This document shows, in pieces, positions 47,114-54,972 of a stretch of 64,000 bases of DNA. How positions within the stretch are numbered: the stretch's first letter is position 1; each line of letters starts with the position of its first letter. Position numbers and translations under genes: made by a program. The DNA is from Brooklawnia cerclae. Lineage in GTDB: Bacteria > Actinomycetota > Actinomycetes > Propionibacteriales > Propionibacteriaceae. The notes beneath the pieces were generated by a model. The model had not been told where the DNA came from. It saw nothing but the letters and a program-made list of their open reading frames with translations, and did not search any database. The stretch covers positions 1,364,001 through 1,428,000 of the forward strand of contig NZ_JAAMOZ010000001.1 in the NCBI RefSeq assembly GCF_011758645.1, given 5' to 3'.

Positions 47114-48910
47114 TCACGTCGGGATCTGCTCGAGACGGCAGACGCCGGCCCATTCCGGGAAGTGGGGAGCGAGCAACCTGGCCGTGCGGAGTATCGGGGG
47201 TGTTCTGAGGCCGGCTCGCTCCATGAGGGCGTCGTCGTTCAGGGCCTCGACGGCCGGCCCGGCGTGCAGCAGCCGACCCCCGGCCAGAACGACGATGCGG
47301 TCGGCATGCTCGGCCACCAGTTGGAGGTCGTGGGTGACCATGATGACGGTGATGCCAGTGTCGTTGAGGTCGCGCACCAGAGCCAGCATCTGGTCAGCCT
47401 GCGCGCGATCCTGGCCGAAGGTCGGCTCGTCGAGGATGAGGACGCGCGGTTCGGTGATGAGTGCGGTGGCCACCGAAAGCCGCCGTTTCTCGCCGTGCGA
47501 GAGCAGGAACGGATTGATGCCCGCGTAGTGCGTCAGGCCGAACCGTTCCAGTGCCTGGTCGACGATCGAGCGGATACGGCCTTCCGCCAGTCCGCGTACC
47601 CGTAGCCCGTGGGCGAGTTCGTCGTCCACACTGCGGCAGACGAACTGGTGTTCGGGGTTCTGGAAGACATAGCCGATGCGGTCGCCGATCTGCCGGGCGT
47701 TCATAGCCGCCAGCGGTTCGCCTGCCAGCTCGATGCTGCCCGACGTCGTCGGGATCAGACCGGCCATGGCAAGGGTCAGAGTGCTCTTGCCCGCCCCGTT
47801 GACACCGGTGATCGCCACGTAATCGCCGGCGTCGACCTCCAGATCGACATCGCACACGATTGCGCGTCCATGTGCGCCGACCGACACCTGGCTGAGGCGG
47901 ACAGCGGGTGCTGCCGAGTCCCGTCGTCGATCGGGTGCGGCCGGAGGGCCGGGGTGCTTCGCAGGTGGCGTCCCGGCTGAGCGGAGGGAGGAGATCACGG
48001 AGAGGAGTTGGTCGCCGGTCAGGGGCAGAGGGCGTTCGTCGACGCGCATGCGCAGGGCGATCTGGGTGGCCGTCGGCAGCCAGACTCCGAGTTCGCGGAG
48101 CTCCAGCGAATGCCATCCGATGACGTCATCCGGAGTTCCGTCGAGGGCTACTCCTCCGTCCTTGTCGATGACGACGACACGGTCGGCCAGCGGAAGCGCG
48201 TCGTCCAACTCGTGCTCGACCAGCACGATCGCTCGTTCCGGTGTGCGCAGGTCTTCGACGGTGGCGTAGAACTCGGCTGCGGCGAGGGGGTCGAGGTTGG
48301 CTGTTGGTTCGTCCAGGACAAGGACCTGTGGCTCGAGTGCGAGGGCACAGGCGATGGCGAGGCGCTGGCGCTGGCCCCCGGACAACTCGGTGGGCGCACG
48401 CGACGCATCGCGAAGGTCGTTGGCCAGCCTCACCTGCCGCAGCGCCGCCAGTGCTCGATCCTCGATCTCGTCGGTCGGTGCCATCAGGTTCTCCAGGCCG
48501 AAGCAGACCTCGTCCAGGAGGGTCGCCGTGACGATCTGTGCGTCGGGATCCTGGAAGACGATACCCACGTGCGCGGCGAGTTGCCCCGGCGGAGCCGTGG
48601 CGGTGTCGGTGCCGCAGCACAGCACCCGGCCGCGAAGCTCAGCGGGGGCGCTCGTCGGGATCAGGCCGGCCATGGTCAGCAGCAGGGTCGACTTCCCGCA
48701 GCCTGACGGCCCGAGCAACAGGGTCACCGTCCCGGGGTGGAGGCACAGGTCGACCGGTGTGCCCACCCACGAGTCCGCCGAGTCGTAGCGCACACTGACC
48801 CCCTCCATGAGGATCAGCGGGGTCGGCCTGGTCACGGGGCGTTCATCGGCCTCATCGTGACGCGGCCGGGGCAGTTCCGAGGTGACCCGGGGGACGCCCA
48901 CGTTGTTCAT
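47114..48910 (-). CDS. ECF transporter energy-coupling ATPase, two fused ATP-binding domains
   Basis: 598 residues comprising two complete ABC domains: Walker A GPSGCGKST with signature LSGGQRQR and Walker B VLVLDEPTANLD in the first; Walker A GVNGAGKST, SHGEKRR in place of a standard signature and Walker B VLILDEPTFGQD in the second. It is the fused equivalent of EcfA-EcfA'. The ATG at 48910 overlaps the S-component stop by 4 bp. A much longer open frame extends upstream into the S gene and is not used. Confidence 0.9.
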   Translation of the reverse strand: MNNVGVPRVTSELPRPRHDEADERPVTRPTPLILMEGVSVRYDSADSWVGTPVDLCLHPGTVTLLLGPSGCGKSTLLLTMAGLIPTSAPAELRGRVLCCGTDTATAPPGQLAAHVGIVFQDPDAQIVTATLLDEVCFGLENLMAPTDEIEDRALAALRQVRLANDLRDASRAPTELSGGQRQRLAIACALALEPQVLVLDEPTANLDPLAAAEFYATVEDLRTPERAIVLVEHELDDALPLADRVVVIDKDGGVALDGTPDDVIGWHSLELRELGVWLPTATQIALRMRVDERPLPLTGDQLLSVISSLRSAGTPPAKHPGPPAAPDRRRDSAAPAVRLSQVSVGAHGRAIVCDVDLEVDAGDYVAITGVNGAGKSTLTLAMAGLIPTTSGSIELAGEPLAAMNARQIGDRIGYVFQNPEHQFVCRSVDDELAHGLRVRGLAEGRIRSIVDQALERFGLTHYAGINPFLLSHGEKRRLSVATALITEPRVLILDEPTFGQDRAQADQMLALVRDLNDTGITVIMVTHDLQLVAEHADRIVVLAGGRLLHAGPAVEALNDDALMERAGLRTPPILRTARLLAPHFPEWAGVCRLEQIPT

Positions 48911-49503
48911 GCCTCGTTCGGGTCGCGCCGGCGCCCGCCGATTCCTGCCCGGCCGAGTGCCCCCGCGATCAACAACGACAACAGGCTGCAGACGGCGAAG
49001 GAGACCAGTTGCATCGCGCAGACGGCAATGGCGAGCCCGATCCCCATGCTCGACAGGTCGAGCATCGCCCAGCTCATCGCGCACGAGAGCACCCCGGTGA
49101 CCAGACCGGCGAACAGGAACATCCGCCATCCGAAGTACCGGTAGCGCGTCAGCGCGAAGGGAAGCTCCATCAAGAGCCCCCAACCCAGCATCATGACGAC
49201 CATGAACAGCCCGTAGGGGGACAGGGACGACACGAGCCCCGCGGCTGCTGAGCCCATGACGCCGGTTCCGCGCAACCGCATGTGGGCGAGTGGGATCAGT
49301 GCTGCCATGCCCCAGACCCCGTAGAAGACGACCGCGACGATCGGCATCGTCACCGAGATCGGTTGGCTGATGAAGTTCAGTGGAATCAGGACCACGCCCA
49401 CTCCTGCCCCGATGGCGACGGCGGTCATGATCGTGCGCGTGGAGTATCTCCCGCGCGCTTGCACGGGGGTGGGTGTGTGCGTGTCCGGAGCGGTACTGGG
49501 CAT
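48907..49503 (-). CDS. ECF transporter substrate-binding component S (MptD-like)
   Basis: 198 residues with about six hydrophobic segments, including IVAVVFYGVWGMAALIPLAHMRL and YGLFMVVMMLGWGLLMELPFAL, similar to the MptD family of S components often found beside siderophore-type ABC transporters. It binds the substrate, probably a metal chelate, in the membrane. The ATG at 49503 has GGAGGAAG upstream. It is the first gene of the iron-box-controlled operon. Confidence 0.85.
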   Translation of the reverse strand: MPSTAPDTHTPTPVQARGRYSTRTIMTAVAIGAGVGVVLIPLNFISQPISVTMPIVAVVFYGVWGMAALIPLAHMRLRGTGVMGSAAAGLVSSLSPYGLFMVVMMLGWGLLMELPFALTRYRYFGWRMFLFAGLVTGVLSCAMSWAMLDLSSMGIGLAIAVCAMQLVSFAVCSLLSLLIAGALGRAGIGGRRRDPNEA

Positions 49504-49590
49504 GTGGCTTCCTCCACGGTCCGAAAGTCGAATCGGTCTGTTGCCGCCCGGTCCACAACTGCCGAGCGTGGAATGAGAATCAGAATATAC

Positions 49591-49609
49591 TAAGGTAAGC
49601 CTTACCTGA
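49591..49609 (-). promoter_or_regulatory. DtxR/IdeR iron box at the head of the ECF/ABC operon
   Basis: TAAGGTAAGCCTTACCTGA contains a perfect 15-bp odd palindrome (AGGTAAG-C-CTTACCT, 49593-49607) and matches the DtxR/IdeR consensus closely. It lies about 90 bp upstream of the S-component start, within the promoter region, so the operon should be repressed when iron is plentiful. Confidence 0.8.
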
Positions 49610-49739
49610 ATATGGACTGAGTGTTGGTCACGGGTCAATCCCCGCCGGGGAGGCGCCGCCCAATGGTTGGCGGCCAGGCCCGAGGTGGCAGCCCGCGTCG
49701 CGGCGCTCACTTGGTCCGAAGGTCGATGGCACGCGGGTC

Positions 49740-49745
49740 TAGGGT
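49740..49745 (+). promoter_or_regulatory. -10 element for leaderless carbon-nitrogen hydrolase gene
   Basis: TAGGGT ends 6 nt before the ATG at 49752, with no Shine-Dalgarno. Confidence 0.5.
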
Positions 49746-49751
49746 TGGCGC

Positions 49752-50582
49752 ATGAGCGTGCTGAGGGTCGCCGGTGGTCAGTTCTCGCCGGGAGAGAACA
49801 GGGATCGCAACGTGACGGCGATCTCCGATCTCGTCCGCCGAGCGACCGCCGCCGGGGCGGGGATCCTGGTGCTGCCGGAGTACGCGTCCTACTTCGAGGC
49901 TGCCTTCACCAGCGAGTTCGTTCGGTGCTCGGAACCCCTGGAGGGGCCCTTCGTCACCGCGATGCAGGGCCTGGCCGAACGCAACGGGATCGTCATCGTC
50001 GCAGGCATGAACGAACGGGTGGACGGTGAGCCACGCTTTCACAACACACTCGTCGCCGTCGGAGCGCCCGGGCTGCTCGGGGTTTACCGCAAGGTGCATC
50101 TCTTCGACGCGTTCGGTCACCGCGAATCGGACCTCGAGCGTCCCGGTGACCCCGCCCAGGCGGTCGTGATCGACGTCGATGGCGTGCGGGTGGGTCTGCA
50201 GACCTGCTACGACCTGCGTTTCCCCGAGTCCACCAGGCGATTGGCGGACGCCGACGCGCAACTCGTGGTGGTCCCGGCCCAGTGGGTGCCGGGCCCGCTC
50301 AAGGAACACCACTGGGCGACGCTGCTGGCCGCCCGCGCGATCGAGAACACCTCATACGTCCTGGGTGTGGGACAGAGCGCACCCAACGGAACGGGACGCT
50401 CGATGCTGGTCGACCCGATGGGGGTCGTCCTCGCAGGTGTCGGCACCGGGCCGGGCCTTCTGATCGGCGAGGTTGACCCCGCCGAACTCGAGCGGACGCG
50501 CACCGTCAACCCCGCACTCGGGCTGCGTCGCCTGCACGTGGAGCCGGGCGCACCCGGAGCCGGTCGACCGACGGCCGGGTGA
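49752..50582 (+). CDS. Carbon-nitrogen (nitrilase-family) hydrolase
   Basis: 276 residues with the Glu-Lys-Cys triad of the family: Glu in ILVLPEYASY, Lys in VYRKVHLFDAFG, and Cys in LQTCYDLRFPES. The closest type by pattern is the omega-amidase/deaminated-glutathione amidase branch (Nit1/Nit2), which hydrolyses amides of dicarboxylic acids. It is convergent with an aminotransferase of the kynurenine/glutamine transaminase type, a pairing that fits a glutamine transaminase-omega-amidase pathway; the link is inferred. Confidence 0.87.
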   Translation: MSVLRVAGGQFSPGENRDRNVTAISDLVRRATAAGAGILVLPEYASYFEAAFTSEFVRCSEPLEGPFVTAMQGLAERNGIVIVAGMNERVDGEPRFHNTLVAVGAPGLLGVYRKVHLFDAFGHRESDLERPGDPAQAVVIDVDGVRVGLQTCYDLRFPESTRRLADADAQLVVVPAQWVPGPLKEHHWATLLAARAIENTSYVLGVGQSAPNGTGRSMLVDPMGVVLAGVGTGPGLLIGEVDPAELERTRTVNPALGLRRLHVEPGAPGAGRPTAG

Positions 50583-50591
50583 GCCTCGCGA

Positions 50592-51821
50592 TCAGAGCCG
50601 TGTGAGCCGGGACGCGGCCTCGCGCAACACGTCCTCGCGCTTGCAGAACGCGAAACGCAGCAGCGACCGATACGCCTCGGCGTGCTCGGGTTTCGCGAAC
50701 GCCGAGGCCGGCACGCCCGCGACGCCGACCTTCCGGGGCAACTCGCGGGACAGTTCCGTGGCGTCCTCGTAGCCCACCGACGAGGTGTCGGCCAGAACGT
50801 AGTAAGCCCCCTTGGGCGAGAACGTCCGGAAACCGGCCTGCTGCAGGCCGTCGACGAGGATGTCGCGCTTGCGTCGCAGAACAGAGGCGATGCCGGTGTA
50901 GAAATCGTCCCCCAGCCGAAGACCGGCCGCGATCGCCGGCTGGAAAGGCGCTCCGTTGACGAAGGTCAGATACTGCTTGACCGTCAGGATCGCGGTGATG
51001 ACCTCGGCCGGGCCGACCGCCCAGCCGATCTTCCATCCGGTGGCCGAGAACGTCTTGCCCGCCGAGGAGATCGTGATGGTGCGCTCACAGGCGCCGGGCA
51101 GAGTGGCGATGGGGATGTGGCGCGCGTCGTCGAAGACGAGGTGCTCGTACACCTCGTCGGTCACGATCCAGGCGTTGTGCCGTTCGGCGACCTCGACGAT
51201 GCGCTGCAGCGTCTCACGGGTGAACACCGCGCCGGTCGGGTTGTTCGGGTCGTTCACGATGATCAGCCGGGTCCGGTCGGTGACGGCGTGGTCGAGTTCG
51301 TCCAGGTCGGGCTGGAAATCCGGCGCGCGCAGTGCGACGGTGACGTGCCTGCCACCGGCCAGGCCGATGTCGGCGGCATAGGCGTCGTAGAACGGCTCGA
51401 AGGTGACCACTTCGTCTCCCGGTCGCACCAGGGCGAGGACGGTGGCGGCGAGGGCTTCGGTGGCGCCGGCAGTGACGAGGACCTCGGTGTCGGGGTCGGC
51501 GTCCAGCCCGTAGAACCGCCGTTGGTGTTCACTGATCGCGGCGCGCAGATCTGGCTCGCCGCGGCCGGGGGAATACTGATTGACACCGCTGTCGATGGCC
51601 GCCTTGGCCGCGTCGAGTACCTGTCTGGGGCCGTCCTCGTCGGGAAATCCCTGCCCGAGATTGACGGCATCGAACTGCCGGGCCAACAGAGTCATCTCGG
51701 TGAAGATGGTGGTGGAGGGACGCCCGTCCGGGCCGAGGAGCCCGGCGAAATCGGCGGTCCGCTGCCAGGGACCGTCAAGGCTGGGACGGGTGCCGAGACC
51801 CGATGACAATGAACTGGACAT
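50592..51821 (-). CDS. Class I/II pyridoxal-phosphate aminotransferase
   Basis: 409 residues. The PLP lysine lies in SSAGKTFSATGWKIGW; other family motifs are NLGQGFPD, NQYSPGRGEPDLR, NDPNNPTGAVF and DEVYEHLVF. This is the kynurenine/methionine/glutamine aminotransferase (YbdL/KAT) type rather than aspartate aminotransferase proper. The ATG at 51821 has GGGGA upstream; the frame continues 16 codons further without a better start. Confidence 0.88.
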   Translation of the reverse strand: MSSSLSSGLGTRPSLDGPWQRTADFAGLLGPDGRPSTTIFTEMTLLARQFDAVNLGQGFPDEDGPRQVLDAAKAAIDSGVNQYSPGRGEPDLRAAISEHQRRFYGLDADPDTEVLVTAGATEALAATVLALVRPGDEVVTFEPFYDAYAADIGLAGGRHVTVALRAPDFQPDLDELDHAVTDRTRLIIVNDPNNPTGAVFTRETLQRIVEVAERHNAWIVTDEVYEHLVFDDARHIPIATLPGACERTITISSAGKTFSATGWKIGWAVGPAEVITAILTVKQYLTFVNGAPFQPAIAAGLRLGDDFYTGIASVLRRKRDILVDGLQQAGFRTFSPKGAYYVLADTSSVGYEDATELSRELPRKVGVAGVPASAFAKPEHAEAYRSLLRFAFCKREDVLREAASRLTRL

Positions 51822-51924
51822 GATTCCCCTGGATCGACTCCGGCAAGTGTATCGAGGTTGAGCAGGCATCGATATTCACGCCAGACCGGGAGGTGCCCCC
51901 GAGGCTTCCGCGAAAAGGTGCCCG

Positions 51925-51954
51925 TTGGCAGGGGAGTCCGGCACGTGGTACTGT
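51925..51954 (+). promoter_or_regulatory. Vegetative promoter for the met leader and metQNI
   Basis: -35 TTGGCA (51925-51930), 18-bp spacer, -10 TACTGT (51949-51954). Transcription would start near 51961, about 34 nt before the leader peptide. Confidence 0.55.
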
Positions 51955-51994
51955 CCATCCCGTTCCGTTTCGCTTCCTTACAACAGGAGCAGTT

Positions 51995-52078
51995 GTGTCG
52001 AACAACGCACATGCGCCGCGTTTCATGAGCATCTCTGGGCTCATGGGTGGTCGTTGCATGTCCTGTTGTATGCGTTGA
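51995..52078 (+). CDS. Cys/Met-rich leader peptide upstream of metQNI
   Basis: 27 residues from GTG 51995, with AGGAG 5 nt upstream. Its last 13 residues are GLMGGRCMSCCMR: three cysteines and three methionines within eleven residues, just before the stop; a fourth internal methionine lies at 52025. Cys-rich leader ORFs that sense cysteine through ribosome stalling are known upstream of actinobacterial sulfur genes, and this is a good candidate. The stop codon is the first base of one arm of a 9-bp RNA stem (52035-52043 with 52076-52084). Confidence 0.6.
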   Translation: MSNNAHAPRFMSISGLMGGRCMSCCMR

Positions 52079-52090
52079 GCCCAGCAGGCT
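52035..52090 (+). promoter_or_regulatory. Mutually exclusive RNA stems overlapping the leader peptide (attenuator candidate)
   Basis: CTGGGCTCA (52035-52043) pairs perfectly with TGAGCCCAG (52076-52084), enclosing the Cys and Met codons. The right arm can instead form a short hairpin with GGCT at 52087-52090. A ribosome paused at the Cys codons would cover the left arm and favour the second fold. Confidence 0.45.
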
Positions 52091-52151
52091 TGAGCATTCC
52101 CTATCGCGGCGGATCCATTTCCTGCGTTCACTGACCCGAATCTCGTGGTGT

Positions 52152-52179
52152 CGGTGCGCATTCCGGACTGATGCGCCGG
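52152..52179 (+). promoter_or_regulatory. Second hairpin in the metQ 5' untranslated region
   Basis: CGG-T-GCGCAT and ATGCGCCG form a stem of about nine pairs with one bulge and a 9-nt loop. It lies between the leader peptide and metQ and may act as the terminator or structural element of the attenuation system. No T-run follows. Confidence 0.35.
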
Positions 52180-52285
52180 TGAGTTGGAATTCTCATGCAG
52201 CAAGTCATCCAGCATTTACTCACTCAGCGCTCCGTCAGTCTGCCCTCTGCAGAAAGTGACGGGGAAACATCAGAAAGGCAATTCC

Positions 52286-53176
52286 ATGAAACTCCGACGG
52301 CTCGCTGTTCTCGCTGCGGCAATCGCTTTGAGCACGACCCTCGTGGCCTGCTCCTCCGGGTCGAGCGATTCCGATTCCTCGGCCTCGACCACGGTCACGA
52401 TCGGCATCACCGACATCAGCAAGGATTACTGGACGACGTTCAAGGATCTCGCGGCCGATCAGGGCATCACCGTCGAGTTGCAGAACTTCACCGACTACCA
52501 GCAGCCGAACCCGATCCTCACCCAGGGGCAACTGGACGCGAACCAGTTCCAGCACCTTCTCTTCCTGGCCAACTACAACGTCAACGCCGATGAGGATCTG
52601 ACCCCGATCGGCGCGACGGTGGTCTACCAGCTGGGCCTGTACACCGCGAAGGGGTACGCCGAGCCCTCCGACATTCCCGACGGCGGCCAGATCGCCATCC
52701 CCAATGACGCCACCAACCAGGCACGTGCCCTGCTCGTCCTGCAGTCCGCCGGGCTGATCACCCTCAACGGCGGTGGCAACGCGCTGTCGACACCGGCCGA
52801 CATCGACGAGAGCGCTTCGCGGGTTACCGTAGTGCCGGTGGACGCGAACCAGACTGCGGTGCAGCTCCAGTCGCTCGACGGCGCGGTCATCAACAACAAC
52901 TTCGCCGCTGATGCCAACCTCGACCCGACCAGTGCGATCTACTCCGACCTGGAGGACCTCACGGCCGCCGAGCCTTACATCAACGTCTGGGCCGTTCGCA
53001 AGGAGGACGTCGACGACGCCACGCTGAACAAGCTGGTCGAGATCTACCACGATCCTTCCGTGATCGGTGCCCTGGTCGAGGAGAACAAGGGGACCGCGGT
53101 CGAGGTGGACAAGACCCCGGAGGAACTCCAGACGATCCTGACCAACCTCGAGGATCTCATTCGCGCCCAGGGCTGA
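52286..53176 (+). CDS. metQ: Methionine-type (MetQ/NlpA family) substrate-binding lipoprotein
   Basis: 296 residues. The signal ends in the lipobox LVAC (near Cys22), followed by a Ser/Gly/Asp-rich tether and the NlpA/MetQ fold (NFTDYQQPNPILTQGQLDANQFQH, IAIPNDATNQARALLVLQSAGLI). It binds methionine or a related sulfur amino acid outside the membrane. Ala/Asn-rich residues of the NlpA family are visible, but the exact ligand cannot be told. The ATG at 52286 has AGAAAGG upstream; an in-frame ATG at 52184 would put 34 extra residues before the signal peptide and is rejected. Confidence 0.9.
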   Translation: MKLRRLAVLAAAIALSTTLVACSSGSSDSDSSASTTVTIGITDISKDYWTTFKDLAADQGITVELQNFTDYQQPNPILTQGQLDANQFQHLLFLANYNVNADEDLTPIGATVVYQLGLYTAKGYAEPSDIPDGGQIAIPNDATNQARALLVLQSAGLITLNGGGNALSTPADIDESASRVTVVPVDANQTAVQLQSLDGAVINNNFAADANLDPTSAIYSDLEDLTAAEPYINVWAVRKEDVDDATLNKLVEIYHDPSVIGALVEENKGTAVEVDKTPEELQTILTNLEDLIRAQG

Positions 53177-53219
53177 TCACCGCGGCCCGGTTCAGACAGA
53201 AAAGAGGTAACCGAAACCA

Positions 53220-54290
53220 ATGGGAGCCACCGTTTCCCTGCGCTCAGTCACCAAGGACTTCGGCACACCGAGTGGTTCGGTACGAGCCGTCGACGATGTC
53301 TCACTCGATATCGGATCGGGGGAGGTCTTCGGCATCATCGGCTACTCGGGTGCCGGCAAGTCGACACTGGTCCGCCTGATCAACGGTCTCGAGACTCCCA
53401 CGTCCGGCACCGTCGCGATCGACGGGCAGGTGATCACCGGACTGCCCGAGCGCAAGCTGCGTCCGGTGCGCGCCGGGATCGGATTCGTGTTCCAGCAGTT
53501 CAACCTCTTCTCCTCACGGACGGTCGCCAGCAACGTGGGATTCCCGTTGCGGGTGGCCGGAGTGGACAAGCGCGGGCGCGAGCGCCGGGTCGCCGAACTG
53601 CTCGACTTCGTCGGCTTGTCCGACAAGGCCGGGCAGTACCCCGATCAGCTCTCCGGTGGCCAGAAGCAGCGGGTCGGTATTGCTCGCGCTCTGGCCACCA
53701 AGCCCGACCTGCTGCTGGCGGACGAGGCCACGAGCGCGCTGGACCCCGAGACGACTCGTGACGTGCTGGACCTGCTGCGCCGGGTCAACGACCGGCTGGG
53801 GGTGACCATCGCGGTGATCACTCACGAGATGGCGGTCGTCTCCTATCTCTGTAGCCGGGTCGCGGTGATGGAGAAGGGGCGCATCGTCGAGACCGGGCCG
53901 GTCTACGACGTCTTCGCCGCGCCTCAGCAGCCGGTCACCCGGCGCTTCGTGGGAACCGCCCTGCACGACCGCCCACGGGCCGACGTCCTGGCCCGGCTAC
54001 GTCAACGACATGCCGGACGCATCGTTACGGTGGCGGTCACCGACCAGAACGGCTCGTCCACGCTGCTCACCGAAGCCCTGCGCTCCCACGGGGTGGACGG
54101 AGCGGTCATCCACGGCGGCATCTCCGAGATCGACTCGCGCCCGTTGGGAGCGTTGACCCTTGAGCTGGTCGGCTCGGAGACGGCGATCGAGGACTTGCTG
54201 AGCGACCTCCGCCGGAACACCGATGTCATTGACCACGGCACCGCTCAGAACCCGGTCGACGCCGCAGACGAGGATGGAGACGCACGATGA
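53220..54290 (+). CDS. metN: Methionine ABC transporter ATP-binding protein with NIL domain
   Basis: 356 residues: Walker A GYSGAGKST, Q-loop VFQQFNLF, signature LSGGQKQR, Walker B LLLADEATSALD, and a C-terminal NIL regulatory domain (about 270-345) that binds methionine for feedback inhibition. It lies 43 bp after metQ with AGAGG ahead of the ATG and overlaps metI (ATGA). Confidence 0.93.
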   Translation: MGATVSLRSVTKDFGTPSGSVRAVDDVSLDIGSGEVFGIIGYSGAGKSTLVRLINGLETPTSGTVAIDGQVITGLPERKLRPVRAGIGFVFQQFNLFSSRTVASNVGFPLRVAGVDKRGRERRVAELLDFVGLSDKAGQYPDQLSGGQKQRVGIARALATKPDLLLADEATSALDPETTRDVLDLLRRVNDRLGVTIAVITHEMAVVSYLCSRVAVMEKGRIVETGPVYDVFAAPQQPVTRRFVGTALHDRPRADVLARLRQRHAGRIVTVAVTDQNGSSTLLTEALRSHGVDGAVIHGGISEIDSRPLGALTLELVGSETAIEDLLSDLRRNTDVIDHGTAQNPVDAADEDGDAR

Positions 54291-54949
54291 CCTCTGGAAG
54301 CCAGAGCCTCTGGCCCGTCCTGTTCGAAGCGCTGGGGCAGACCCTGCAGATGGTTCTCGTCACGTTGGGAATCGGTGGCCTGGCCGGCCTGGTTCTCGGA
54401 CTGGGGCTGTACACCACACGGCAGGGCAACCTGCTGGCCAACCGCCCCGTCTACTTCGTGCTGAACCTGATCGTCAACATCATCCGGCCGATTCCCTTCA
54501 TCATCTTCATCTCCGCGATGCTGCCCCTGACCATCAAGGTGACCGGGACGAGCTTCGGCCCGACCGCGGCGATCTTCCCGATGAGCATCATGGCGACCGT
54601 GGCCACCTCCCGGATCGTCGAGCAGAACATCGTCGCCCTCGACCCCGGCCTGATCGAGGCCGCTCGTGCCATGGGTGCGAGCCCGCTTCGGATCATCGCC
54701 ACCGTGATCATTCCCGAGGCGCTCGGGCCGCTGATTCTCGGCTACACCTTCTTGTTCGTCGGCATCACCGACATGTCCGCGATGGCCGGGGCAGTGGCAG
54801 GCGGCGGGCTCGGTGATTTCGCGATCGTCTACGGATATCAGCGCTACAACTTCGCTGTCACCTGGATCGCGGTGGGAGTGATCATCGTGGTCGTCCAGTT
54901 GGCCCAGTTGATCGGCAACATCCTCGCCCGCCGAGTCCTGCGCCGCTGA
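54287..54949 (+). CDS. metI: Methionine ABC transporter permease
   Basis: 220 residues with five hydrophobic segments and the MetI-type permease motif EAARAMGASPLRIIATVIIPEALGPLI. It completes the MetQNI importer. The ATG overlaps the metN stop. Confidence 0.93.
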   Translation: MTSGSQSLWPVLFEALGQTLQMVLVTLGIGGLAGLVLGLGLYTTRQGNLLANRPVYFVLNLIVNIIRPIPFIIFISAMLPLTIKVTGTSFGPTAAIFPMSIMATVATSRIVEQNIVALDPGLIEAARAMGASPLRIIATVIIPEALGPLILGYTFLFVGITDMSAMAGAVAGGGLGDFAIVYGYQRYNFAVTWIAVGVIIVVVQLAQLIGNILARRVLRR

Positions 54950-54972
54950 CCCGGCGCGGACCGGACGCGGGA

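Noticed and set aside
52184-52285. 34-codon N-terminal extension of metQ
   Set aside because: It would place hydrophilic residues before a complete lipoprotein signal peptide; ATG 52286 has its own Shine-Dalgarno.
51900-52285. SAM riboswitch upstream of metQNI
   Set aside because: None of the conserved SAM-I/SAM-IV core elements could be recognised; the Cys/Met leader peptide explains the region better.
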